From assembly GCA_025345505.1 (NCBI GenBank), contig JANVCC010000011.1, positions 10,328,184-10,392,183 on the forward strand: a stretch of 64,000 bases of DNA, given 5' to 3'. Made by a program: the position numbers and the translations under genes. The notes beneath the pieces were generated by a model. The model saw nothing but the letters and a program-made list of their open reading frames with translations, made no database searches and was not told where the DNA came from. Shown here in pieces: positions 25,990-35,709 of the stretch. The stretch comes from Todiramphus chloris collaris (lineage: Eukaryota > Chordata > Aves > Coraciiformes > Alcedinidae). Each line of letters opens with the position of its first letter. The first letter of the stretch is position 1.

Positions 25990-26271
25990 AAATTTCACAG
26001 ATGGTTAAGAGGGAGCAAAGACTGCCAAATGGGAGGTTTAGATTGGATATCGGGAAAAAAATTCTTCACCAAAAGGGTTGTCAAGCATTGGAACATACTG
26101 CCCAGGGAAGTGATTGTGTTACCATCCCTGGAGGTATTCAAAAGACATGTAGATGTGGCACTTAGGGACATGGTTTAGCAGTGGACTTGGCAGTGCTGGG
26201 ATAATGGTTGGACTCGACAATCTCAAAGGTCTTTTCCAACCTCAATGATTCTGTGATTCTACGGTTCTATG
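25990..26271 (+). pseudogene. CR1 LINE 3' fragment
   Basis: This is a plus-strand CR1 end. The frame at 25984-26178 reads [20 protein letters not shown] and then [17 protein letters not shown], the usual C-terminus of CR1 ORF2. It is followed by a noncoding tail with GGTTGGACTCGACAATCTCA, CTTTTCCAACC and an ATTCTGTGATTCTACGGTTC-like terminal repeat ending near 26271. It is strongly 5' truncated with no catalytic motifs. It is opposed in orientation to the CR1 piece 430 bp upstream but belongs to a different tail type. Confidence 0.93.
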
Positions 26272-28649
26272 AAATCTCACAGATAATGGAGGGAAGAACT
26301 GTGGACAATTGACTGACTAGGTAATCTTATCAGAAACACCAAGTTTGGATGCAGAGGTAGCAAAATTGAGACATGTAGGCAACAAGTAAGTAAGGTGGGT
26401 TTGATTTGAAAGGAGACAATGGTGGAGAAAGTAAGGTGATCAAGTTGAATGGGAGAACAGGCATGGGAAATGGAGTAGAGGTGGACAAAAGGGGGCAGCT
26501 GTGTTTGTGGTCGTTATGCTTCAGCTCTGAGCCCGACCACCGCAATCCGTCTTATCTTCTCGTTCAACTCAATTACTAACTATTTTCTGTGTAAGGATTT
26601 GGCTTTGCCTAACAGAGGAATTATTGCACAGACCCCTCGTATGAGAAATAGCTGCAGTCAGACATCTGTTATTGGATGATGTATTGCCCACAGCTTCTGT
26701 GTCCTGTCATCCTTGTTTGCTTCATTTTTTCCTTTGAAGTCAGGAAAGAGAGATAAAAGACTACAGAAGCAAGAGAGGTAGCAGTGTAGGGAATATGAAA
26801 CATTTCAGAACTACAAACTCCCCCATAAAATCCTATCCAGACACTGCTGTTTATTATTATTAGTTCATTGATGCCCAAGTTGCTAAGATTTTTGGCAGGG
26901 AAAATCAGAACATACTGGACTCTGCTCTGCTGTAGCCAGCATGCTTCCAGTACCCAACGTAATTAGTTTAATGCCAGCTTGAGTATCTCTGCACTGCAGC
27001 ATTGCCATATTCTGTCTCAACAAGGAAGATAGAGGGCTAAACAACTACACCTCCACTCAAAGCTTACTCTTGTTCTTTTGTCCTAAAGGTAACACTACAG
27101 GCAGTGCTAACAAAAGAAATAATAAATAATTAAAAGAAAAAATAAAAATGGCAGTATTATTGTCTCTGAGATCTCAGTAACTCTAACTGTATTCTTAATC
27201 TTAATATTTACATCATTTGAAGACCGAGCAGAAGCTTTCACAAAAGCCACTGAGACTCAAGATATACCATACTGACAAGGGAAAAAAAGGGAAACTCACT
27301 AAACCAAAATCCAGAAGAAAAAAAAAATTACAATCTTTAAGTTTCAACCTTGATTTAATAATTGCAACATCATGTTCCCTAACATTACCCGTGACATGGC
27401 GTGGCATGGCTTTTCTGATGTGCCAAACTGACAGACAGCTCCCTGGTTTAGATGTTATTAGTCTGCTAGCTGACATCCTGTGTGTCTTAATTCTGCAGTT
27501 TCCAGGTAGCAATAAAGTCATGGCTATAAAATATGGTGTAGATACCCTGGCACTGCAGTTCCCTTTCCAATTAAGCCTTTCCAAATGCTCAGTTTACAAA
27601 GGCCAGCCTCATTTGGCTGGTACCATTCTCTTGAAATCCAAACTGTTTGAGAAGACAAATTATTGTTACTACATGCATAACACCTGACATATTTTGCCTA
27701 CTGAAATGTGCTATAAAATACATTTCCAATGACTGTCAGGGAAAGAAGGATTGCTATTGGCTGCCACTAGTGACAGATCCCTTCCTCCAGCCTTTTGCCT
27801 GAGTCGTGTAAAGCCCCCATGAATGTTTGTCCACATCCATGAAGTCAGACTTGAGGAGAATCTTGACCTGTGCTCTTGGGTACTTTATGAATTCTTTCAA
27901 CTTTAACCTGTGAAAGAGATGCTGTCTTTTGACTGTTAGCAATTAGATCAGTGTAAGAGTATGACAAGGAGGGGACTCTGGGCTCTTGTTCTGTCATGAT
28001 ACTGCTGCTTTCAGTTTGTCAACCAGCAAGGGACAAACAGTTTGTTGTGAAAGTGTTGCCATTTTAGTGAGCAGATCCCCAGTGTCACACTACAGCTGGC
28101 AAACAGCAGAAACAGAAGTAGCTCCATTAAAAGCATGCGCTGCACACCAGCCTTTGAATGGGACACACTTCACACTTTTGTAATCTTCACTCTGGCTTCC
28201 CCACATCCCCCTTGCCACCACAACTTTTAGAGTACCAAGTATGAAGGTTTTCAGCCTCCTGAAAACAGAAATGTTTAGCAGTCACACAGTGAGAAAGCTC
28301 TATTTTCCAAAACATTGCATTCAAGAAGCATAATGCAGTGGGACCTCAGCTGAGAAAAGAGAGAAAATGAAGTTAATTAAAGTGCTGTCCATCTGGAACT
28401 TGAACATTCTTCAATCAAGGGAATACATCATACCCTGCCTCTTCCCATGTACACTGAAAAACAGAAACTGCAGTGGATTTAATTAAAGCTTTGACTTAGT
28501 TTTTGGTTAATAGGCTTTACTAGATTTATTGTTATTCAATCAAGATGCAGTTATGGCCCCCATCATGAAAAAGAATGTTTTCCTCCGTTATGATAACCTA
28601 TGTGATTTTTTTTTAATTTAGGCAGAGTTTTTATAATACCTGGGAAAAG
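26272..28649. other. unique DNA, no gene recognised
   Basis: No repeat family is recognised. A plus-strand frame at 27217-27687 (156 codons) overlaps a 123-codon minus-strand frame (27213-27584). The plus frame begins Lys/Arg-rich, then turns into ordinary-looking sequence, but neither frame matches a family I know. A duplicated motif pair at 28373-28544 is listed separately. Confidence 0.5.
28373..28544. promoter_or_regulatory. duplicated homeodomain-like motif pair (candidate regulatory element)
   Basis: TTAATTAAAG occurs exactly at 28373-28382 and at 28479-28488. TTCAATCAAG occurs exactly at 28410-28419 and at 28535-28544. The same ordered pair is therefore present twice within 172 bp, with spacings of 37 and 56 bp between starts. 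TTAATTAA matches the core bound by many homeodomain factors. CAATCAA, read as TTGATTG on the other strand, resembles a PBX-type core. That this is an enhancer is inference; the region is AT-rich and some recurrence is expected by chance. Confidence 0.3.
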
Positions 28650-28829
28650 CTGGAGAACATCAATATTACTAGCTTTGCACAAGAGATTGCAGGGCTGATT
28701 GACAGAGCTTTAAACCAGACATGAAGGGGGAGGGCATGTATCCAGACTAGCTAGAGATGGCCATGGGTGTCATATCTCAGCACTTGTCAGGCAGTATGAT
28801 GAAATTTTTGAGAACCAGAAGGTCTTCCA

Positions 28830-29816
28830 CCCCCCAAGGGTGAAAACTATACACTCAACCCCCTCTCTGAAATTCTTATACACCAATGCATGCAGCACAG
28901 GGAATAAGCAGGAGGAATTGGAGATCTATGCTCAGTTGCAGGGCCATGATCTCACTGTAATTACTGAGACATGGTGGGATAGCTCACATGACTGGAATGT
29001 TGTCATGGACAGTTAGGTACTTTTTAGGAAAGATAGAACAGAAAGGTGAGGTGGTGGAGATGCTCTGCGAGCAACTGGAATGCATTGAGCTCTTCCTGGG
29101 GGGTGAAGAACATGCTGAAAGCTTATGGGTGAGAATTAAGGGGCATGCCAATATAGGTGAAACTGTTGTGGGTGTCTACTACAGACACCAAACCAGGAAG
29201 AAGATGTTGACGAGACCTTCTACAGGCAGCTGGAAGTAGCTTCAAGATCACATGCCCTGGTAATCATGGGTGACTTTAATCACCCTGGTATTTGTTGGAA
29301 AGGCTACACAGTGAGGCATAGTCAGTCCAGGAGGCTCTTGCAATGCATCAATGATAACTTCCTGATACCAGTGTTGAAAGTGCCAATGAGGAAGGAGTAC
29401 TGCTGGACCTTGTATTAACGAAAAAAGGTGGTCTCGTCGGGGATGTGAAGGTTGGGGGCAGCCTTGGAGGTAGTGATCACAACATGGTAGAGTTTAGTAT
29501 CATACAAGGAAGAAGCAAGGCAATAAGTAAGATTGCAAACCCAGACTTCAGGAGGGCTAACCTTGTGCTCTTCAAAGACCTACTTGGGGGAATCCCTTGG
29601 ACTAAGACTCTGGAAAGTAAGGGGGCCCAAGAGAGCCGGTTGATATTCAAACATTACTTTCTCCAAGCTCAAGACAGGTGCATTCCTCTGAGTAAAAAAT
29701 CAAGTAGAGGAGGCAGGAGACCTGCATGGATGAGCAAGGAGCTGCTAAAAAAACTCAAGTGGAAAAATGAAGTTCACAGCATGTGGAAAAAGGGACTGCT
29801 CTCTTGGGAGAATTAG
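28830..29816 (+). pseudogene. CR1 ORF2 endonuclease region (broken)
   Basis: This is the N-terminal apurinic/apyrimidinic-like endonuclease of CR1 ORF2, which nicks target DNA for target-primed reverse transcription. Visible motifs in order are: TETWWD (28963-28980, with the metal-binding Glu), a VGVYYR stretch near 29170-29190, MGDFNHPG (29266-29289, catalytic Asp/Asn) and SDH (29472-29480, catalytic Asp-His). The linker that follows contains RRPAWMSKELLKKLK near 29720-29762, a conserved CR1 phrase. The motifs fall in three frames: TETWWD and GDFN share one, YYR another and SDH a third. An in-frame stop also follows TETWWD near 29013. The enzyme cannot be made, although its key residues are individually still present. 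Confidence 0.9.
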
Positions 29817-30179
29817 AGGAACTCTGTCAGGGTTTATAGGGATTCAACAAGGAAGGCTACGGCCCTCTTGGAATTAACTCTGGCAAAGGAAGTAAAGGAG
29901 AAGAAGCAGTGCTTCTTCAAATACATCAATGGTAAAAGGAAGACTAGGGAAAATGTGGGCCCACTGCCAAATGATGTGGGAGACCTGGTGACAGACGACA
30001 CAGAGAAGGCAGTTACTGAATGCCTTCTTTGCTTCAGTTTTCACTGCTAAGACCAGCCCTTAGGACCCTGGAAGTAGGACTGAAAGCCTGGAAGGAGGAA
30101 GTCCCTCCACTGGTTGATGAGGACTGGGTTAGAAATCAATTGCATAAACTGAACACACAAATCCAAGGGCCCTGATGGG

Positions 30180-31048
30180 CTGCACCCATGAGTGCTGAGG
30201 GAGCTGGATGATGTTGCTCTACCACTCTCCAACAGTTTTGAAAGATCATGGAGAACAGGTGAGGTGCCTAAGGACTGGAGGAAAGCCAATGCCACTCCAG
30301 TCTTCAAAAAAGGCAATAAGGAAGACCCTGGTAATTACAGACCAGTCAGCCTTACCTCCATCCCTGGAAAGGTAATGGAGTATCTCATTCTGGAGATGTC
30401 TCAGCATGTGGAAGAAAAGAAGGCTATCAACAGTAGCCAACATGGATTCACTAAAGGGAAGTTATGTCTAACTAATCCAATAGCCTTCCATGATCGTGTG
30501 ACTGAATGGGTAGATGCAGGGAGAGCAGTGGATGTTGTCTATCTTGACTTTAGCAAGGCTTTTGATACTGTCTCCCATAGCATCCTCGTGAGAAAGCTCA
30601 GGAAGTGTGGGTTAGAAGAGTGGACAGTAAGATGGGTTGAGAACTTGCTGAACAACGGAGCTCAAAGAGTTGTGATCCATGGTGCAGAGTCCAGCTGGCT
30701 ATCTGTAAGTAGTGGTGTTCTCTCCAGAGGTCAGTTCTGGGTCCAGTCTTATTCAACGTCTTCATCAATGACCTGGATGAAGGGATAGAGTGTACCCTCA
30801 GCAAGTTTGCTGATGATATAAAACTGAGAAGGCTGTGCTGCCATGCAGTGAGATCTGGATAGACTGGAGAGCTGGGCAAAGGCAAACCTATTGAATTTCA
30901 ACAAGGATAAGTGTAGAGTCCTACATCTGGGGAAGAACAACACCATGTACCAGTACAAGTTAGGGGTACACCCACTGGAAAGCAGCCCGATGGAGAGGGA
31001 CCTTGGCATCCTGGTGGACAAGAAGTTATCCATGGAACAGCTCATGTG
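30180..31048 (+). pseudogene. CR1 ORF2 reverse transcriptase region (broken)
   Basis: This is the RT domain of CR1 ORF2, which copies the element RNA at the nicked chromosome. A 198-codon open frame (30192-30788) holds DWRKANATPVFKKGNKEDPG, NYRPVSLTSIPGKVMEY, SQHGFTKGK and YLDFSKAFDTVSH at 30540-30578, the palm motif with the first catalytic Asp. The second catalytic motif FADD lies at 30806-30817 in a different frame, so there is a frameshift near 30715-30740, where the expected SSGVPQGSVLGP wording breaks up. A further frame (30891-31073) gives VLHLGKNNTMYQYKLGVH and then DLGILVDKKLSME before CR1 similarity ends. The RT is dead by frameshift and loss of the thumb. Confidence 0.92.
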
Positions 31049-31483
31049 GTTTAAATTGGCCTTGTTCACTTGATTCAAAGGCACTGGTTTTTGCTTGCTG
31101 TATTTTGCTCAGTATATTTTGGTTGCTTCTCAACAACGTATTTCAAGCTAAAATGTCATGTTTAGAGACAGATACTCAGAGACTGTGCAAGCCTCTTTCT
31201 CCATAAAGCCCATAAGTCAGGATCTTTCACTAGTGAGGAACTACGCTGAAGCTAATTGTTTATGGGCCCACCTCAAAGCACCTGTGTATTTCATTACAAC
31301 CTCCCTGCAGTTTCCTCATCACCTACACAATCCAAATCCCAGCTCACAAAACACATCTGGATATAATTTAAAAAAAATAGCAAACACACTCTCTCTCCCA
31401 ACTAACTACCAGCACAATACAGAGGCCTTCTGGCATTAACAGCAGAAACTTCTAGGCCAGCATTCTTCAGGTCCAGTGCCATG
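31049..31483. other. unique DNA beyond the truncated CR1
   Basis: CR1 similarity ends at about 31045. What follows is unique AT-rich DNA with no recognisable family. The junction is where the lost 3' part of the LINE would have been expected, and I find no other mobile element inserted at that point. Confidence 0.5.
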
Positions 31484-31981
31484 TTATAAATAAAGAATAA
31501 ATTCAAAGCACTGCAAAGCTTTGCTGGGTATCTCAACAGTTGTTCTGTCAGCACAGGAAAGTGACCTGAGCTGGTCCCACACTTCACTGGAAAAGATCTG
31601 AGTCTGGTGGGCTTTGCTCATTCGCATACAGTGCTGCACCAACAGGGATCCACTCTTCTCAGAGGTCATTCGGAAAGCTTGGATCAAGCTGGGATGGCAT
31701 GTGGCCCAGGCTAATAGGATGCTCCAGACATTAGCTGATCTTGAGTTCGTGTCTGCACTGCCCTCCCAGGCGTGAGTGTGCTGAGGAGATGAAAATGGAC
31801 CACAACAATCAGTTTTCATCATCTGAACATTTCTGCTACCACCCTCTATGCTGATGAATTGGATCCACTTTTGCAAATTCAAAATAAATCCCTCTGGTCT
31901 CATTGCTAAGTCAAATCCACAAGCTAAAACCACCATCTGCCTGTCTGCCTCAGTGGTCAGAGAAAATGTTAAAACAACCAC
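31484..31981 (-). other. unexplained 165-codon open frame
   Basis: Apart from frames in known repeats, this is the longest open frame in the window. It runs from an ATG at 31981 to a TAA at 31484. The predicted 165-residue product has a mixed, protein-like composition, including GFDLAMRPEGFILNLQKWI, VWSILLAWATCHPSLIQAF and SLLVQHCMRMSKAHQTQIF. It has no signal peptide, clear transmembrane segment or catalytic motif that I recognise. Upstream on the minus strand a pyrimidine-rich stretch ends in CTGACCACTGAGGCAG, which could serve as a splice acceptor. It could be an exon, a relic of an unrecognised repeat or chance. I do not assign a function. Confidence 0.25.
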
Positions 31982-32480
31982 ATTATAGATTTACAGTGTG
32001 CCTTCAGTTACCTGTGTTCAGCAGGAAAGGAAACTTTTCACCCTGCTGACTTGACTGCTTGCCCAAACCTGTACAGAGATGCTGTCTTTCATACTATATT
32101 CTTCTTTAGTGCGTGACAAAGCAGGAGCACAGTCACTGAGCTTCCTGAATCAATATCAAAAAGAACCCATGGTCTTTTAAAATATACATACTAAGAAGAT
32201 TGTAGTTAAGGTGAAAATGTTATCAATGCTAGGTCCACTTTCACCTGGAAAGGCGAACATACATTTGAGGCTTGTAAGAATGAGATACATGAAAGAAAAA
32301 CTTGCACCTCATAGTTATCTGGGATCCCACAAGGTCATTGTTTAAGTACAATCTTTTCACAGCGTAATCTATAACCCAGGCAACCCAGATCTTTTTAAAG
32401 GTGTCAGGATTAGAATATAAGGTCTCCACTACCAACAGCATGAGATAGACATCACAAAATAGCAGAGGCGTAGGCAGAGA
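31982..32480. other. unique DNA, nothing recognised
   Basis: No repeat or gene is recognisable between the unexplained frame and the G/T-rich island. Confidence 0.55.
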
Positions 32481-32885
32481 GACATCTCTGGTAGGAAGGA
32501 GATGATGAGAGGCTGAGGAGGCTGCAGAAGGGTCAGAGTTGTGGATGCTGGGGGGCTGCTGGCAGGATTTTCTCGGGTTCTCATGGTGCTCGGTGGGAAT
32601 CCTGCCTTTCTCACCAGTGTTGTGGGAAGCAGTGGGATGTTTTTTGTGGGCTGGACCAATGCCTGGTGTTGTGCTGGGTTCTGTTTGTGGTGCATTGGAG
32701 AAGTATTTTGGGGTGGGTGTTGTGGGACTTTGGCCGGTTGCCCTGGGAGGTGGGTGGTCACTGGCTGGTCACCCTGTGGGGCTGGGGTGTATAGAATGGG
32801 GTTATAGATTAGTGAAGTTGCTTCTTTTGCCTTCTCTTGCTGAATTTGTGTGTTGCTGCATCTCTCCGCTCCTGGTATAAACAGC
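32481..32885 (+). other. G/T-rich island of unknown origin
   Basis: About 400 bp stand out from the AT-rich surroundings by strong G and T enrichment on the plus strand and clustered G runs (for example near 32551, 32708, 32748 and 32777-32788). A small imperfect tandem duplication (TGGTCACTGGC, then TGGTCACCCTG) lies near 32756-32777. Two overlapping plus-strand frames (32539-32880 and 32541-32807) and a minus-strand frame exist, but their products are low-information Gly/Trp/Val-rich and match nothing. The right edge near CTACACA and the composition would fit an LTR fossil. I cannot name a family, so this is left unassigned. Confidence 0.4.
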
Positions 32886-33540
32886 TACACAGACTCAGGC
32901 AGCTGTGGAGAGAAAAATGCTCTCTGATGCCTACACATCTGCAATCTGCATCACTGCTCACTTAGAGAATCCATTTCATTTCTTTCTTTAACTATGGGTT
33001 TAATAAATTAAACTGTAAATAGAAAAAAAATACAAATAAGAGTGAGACAATTCTAAGAGAGATTTCCTCCATCAGCTCATAATAGAAATTAGGGAAGATT
33101 GTTAACAGACAGCTGTGGCTTTCCGTCCCACTCCCTATGTCCACAGTTGTGATTTTATGTCACATCAAAGATTCATAGAATAAGGATTTAGATATAATAA
33201 AATGCCACCTAGATTTTAAAGAGACTATATTCTTCACTTTAACAGTTTTTAATCTTTGCAGTTTTTCATTGTTTCATATCCTCTGCAAAAGGAAAGGAAA
33301 AAATATCAGAATAATTCCTCTAAAATAATAAAAATATTTCTTTTGATCTTTTCTGTCCTGTAGACAAATTCACATGATGAAAAAATATGCAACACAAATT
33401 AATCCTCCAATTAAACTTAAAACAGTGTGAATAAATCCTCAGAAAGCATTAGAAAGTATTGATATACTTCAAGTTTTAGAAATGTGTTTCTATGCATCTA
33501 GGATACACCGGAGAAACAGCTATAAAGACTCAGTACATCT

Positions 33541-33603
33541 TTTCATGTTAAAGAAAAAAGAAAAAAAGAAAAAAGAAAAAAAGGAAAAAAAAAAGACATG
33601 AAA
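33541..33603. repeat. A-rich (GAAAAAA)n tract flanked by an 8-bp inverted repeat
   Basis: A G-interrupted A tract (33551-33594) is flanked by TTTCATGT at 33541-33548 and ACATGAAA at 33596-33603, which are exact reverse complements. The flanks are short enough to be coincidental. Confidence 0.6.
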
Positions 33604-35696
33604 TCCATTAAGTATGGGAACCGTAATTAACAAATGAGTATTCCTGAAATTAATTTTTCACATTCGTAGCAATTTAAGGCAATGTCATAAAGAGAAATGT
33701 CATTTACATGCCTCCTTACAAAGCAGAATGTAGTGCTGACAAATACACATGGTATAAAAGAAAATGAAACACTCAGCAACCCCAACTTAGAAAAAAATGT
33801 GTCTTTCTAGAAATCTTCTACTGCAGCCTTTGAATTTTCAGTAGGCTTATTTCATGTTAGCCTGTATTAATCAACAGAAAGCACCTCAATGTCTGTTTTA
33901 GAAGCACAAGATGCACACTCTTATCTATGATGGTGAGACCCCCACCAAGGCCTGAGGAGGTACCACCTCACAGAGAACACTGCAGAAAGCAGACGTCCAG
34001 CAGTGGCACTGTCTCTCCATCGAGGGCATGTGCACAACATCACATCTACAGTGATTTAGAACAGTGTCAACTTAAAGTGTAACTACCACCATATAAATGG
34101 TAGCCTGAAAGATTTGTTCCACAACACATACTCATGGCTCATATTCAGATGAGTCTGAACATACACCAGAAACATTTGCAAAGTGTCCAGACAAGCATTT
34201 GCAGTGGTATTAGCTGAGTAAATTTACAGTGAGTTTGCACATGCTACAACGCAGCCATGCACATCAATCTAGAGAAGGCCAAAAAAGATAACAGGTTTAT
34301 TACATGGAGTCAATTCCCATCTTTTAGGTAACACAGAGGGGCAGGTATGTCTACACAAGAAAATACTTCAGAAAAGAACAAGAAATAAAAAGGTGAGAAG
34401 ATGTCTATGCAATACCATGCAAGCCAGTGTGTTAAGATAATAGCAAGTTCATGTTCTATTTGCTTCGGTTTCCTATTCCTTATTGAAAGTAGTTAGAAAG
34501 GACGGATAATACTTCGTGGTAGAAACAGGTGAATTAAAAGGAAAGAATGAGGAAAATACGAAAGGGAAGGAAGAGAAAGTTGAACAACTTTTGCCAATTC
34601 ATTGACCTTGGTATGTTCCATTAGATTTTTAAAATACAATTTTTTTCTTTTAGAAATATCCATCATTGGCCACATGCCTGGATGAGTCAAAAAGGAGACA
34701 CATGGGTACTCATCAGACAGGGAGATTTAACATATGTCATTGTTCTCTGGAAATCATTTCAGATAATGAATGTTCCAGAACAGAAAATTCTTCCTTTGGT
34801 CCAAATATTACAGAAAATATTTAGTTAAAACCAGTCTGCTATTGTATTTTTGCTATAACCCTATGTCTTTGACTGTAATGGTAGCAGCCAGAAATACAAG
34901 AAATAAACAATGGAGGGAAAACTAGGGCATCAACCATACTATGGAGTGAGAAAAAGCAATCAGATCTACATTTAAAAAATGCTTAGCCAGCATTTCTGCA
35001 GTTCTCTGTGTTTCTTATACAGAACCTTTGACGTTGTTAAATATTCTATCCTCATTTTTTTATTTCCAAAAGAAGTCATAAATTAAGCAGCCTATTGTGC
35101 TCAGAGTAAGGTTGTGATCACTGTACTGTATGTCAAGTCATTCTTTCAGACTCTGCTAAAAATACAACCTTGTGAAAATCCCCGTTACTGCTAACAACCC
35201 TGTGAAGTTCTTTGAAGTGCAGTGTGACTGTCAAATATGTCAGCTGCTGAGGGAGCCTCTGATGGTGCTCAAGAATGAAATATTTGATTTGTGAGTCAGG
35301 AAAAGTGGAATAGAGACGTGCTGACACAGAACTTCACAGGTTCAGTTAGTCTGTTCACCAGCGCTTGAGCTGGGTACACAAACGTGAGATGCCAGAGGCA
35401 GATCAAAGCGCCCCAGGTTCCCTGTGAGCTGCTGTGTGGTACACAGGGACACTTAGAGCCATTAGAGAAGTCCATCCATGCACTGCACCACAACCACATA
35501 GAGGTTTTTGCAGAACAGAGGTCAAAATGCTGAGGTAGGCATTAAGGGAGTAGTGCAGGAAGGCAAGTATTTGGAAAGACAATCTAGGCAAATCAATTTG
35601 AACAGAGTGACCCTATGTCTCGAGGCATCCTGCAAGTCCTTGGGTTAAATGTAGCCTCTCCAGTGCACACAGACACAGGTTGTAGTCCTTCTGTTT

Positions 35697-35709
35697 GGGG
35701 GGGGGGGGG
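35697..35709 (+). repeat. G13 homopolymer
   Basis: Thirteen consecutive G residues are followed by CGTGTGTCTC. Long G runs are much rarer than A/T runs and prone to sequencing and polymerase slippage error, so the true length is uncertain. Confidence 0.9.

Larger units (their letters stand above)
28650..31048 (+). mobile_element. CR1 LINE, long internal copy (ORF1 end, EN, RT), lacking its 3' end
   Basis: This is the largest mobile-element remnant in the window, about 2.4 kb on the plus strand. It begins with a likely ORF1 C-terminal piece (FAQEIAGLIDRALNQT at about 28670-28720), runs through the APE-type endonuclease and the reverse transcriptase of ORF2, and stops abruptly near 31045 after the wording DLGILVDKKLSME. 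The RT thumb/C-terminus, 3' noncoding region and CR1 tail repeat are all missing. CR1 copies are normally 5' truncated with intact 3' ends, so the missing 3' side points to a later deletion or rearrangement rather than normal integration. Both outer edges are approximate. Confidence 0.92.

Noticed and set aside
30047-31084. Minus-strand frames across 30.0-31.1 kb
   Set aside because: They are antisense to the plus-strand CR1 RT, which carries the real motifs.
33541-33603. 8-bp inverted flanks around an A-rich tract, considered as ends of a tiny DNA transposon
   Set aside because: The flanks are only 8 bp, the body is a simple repeat, and no target duplication is visible.
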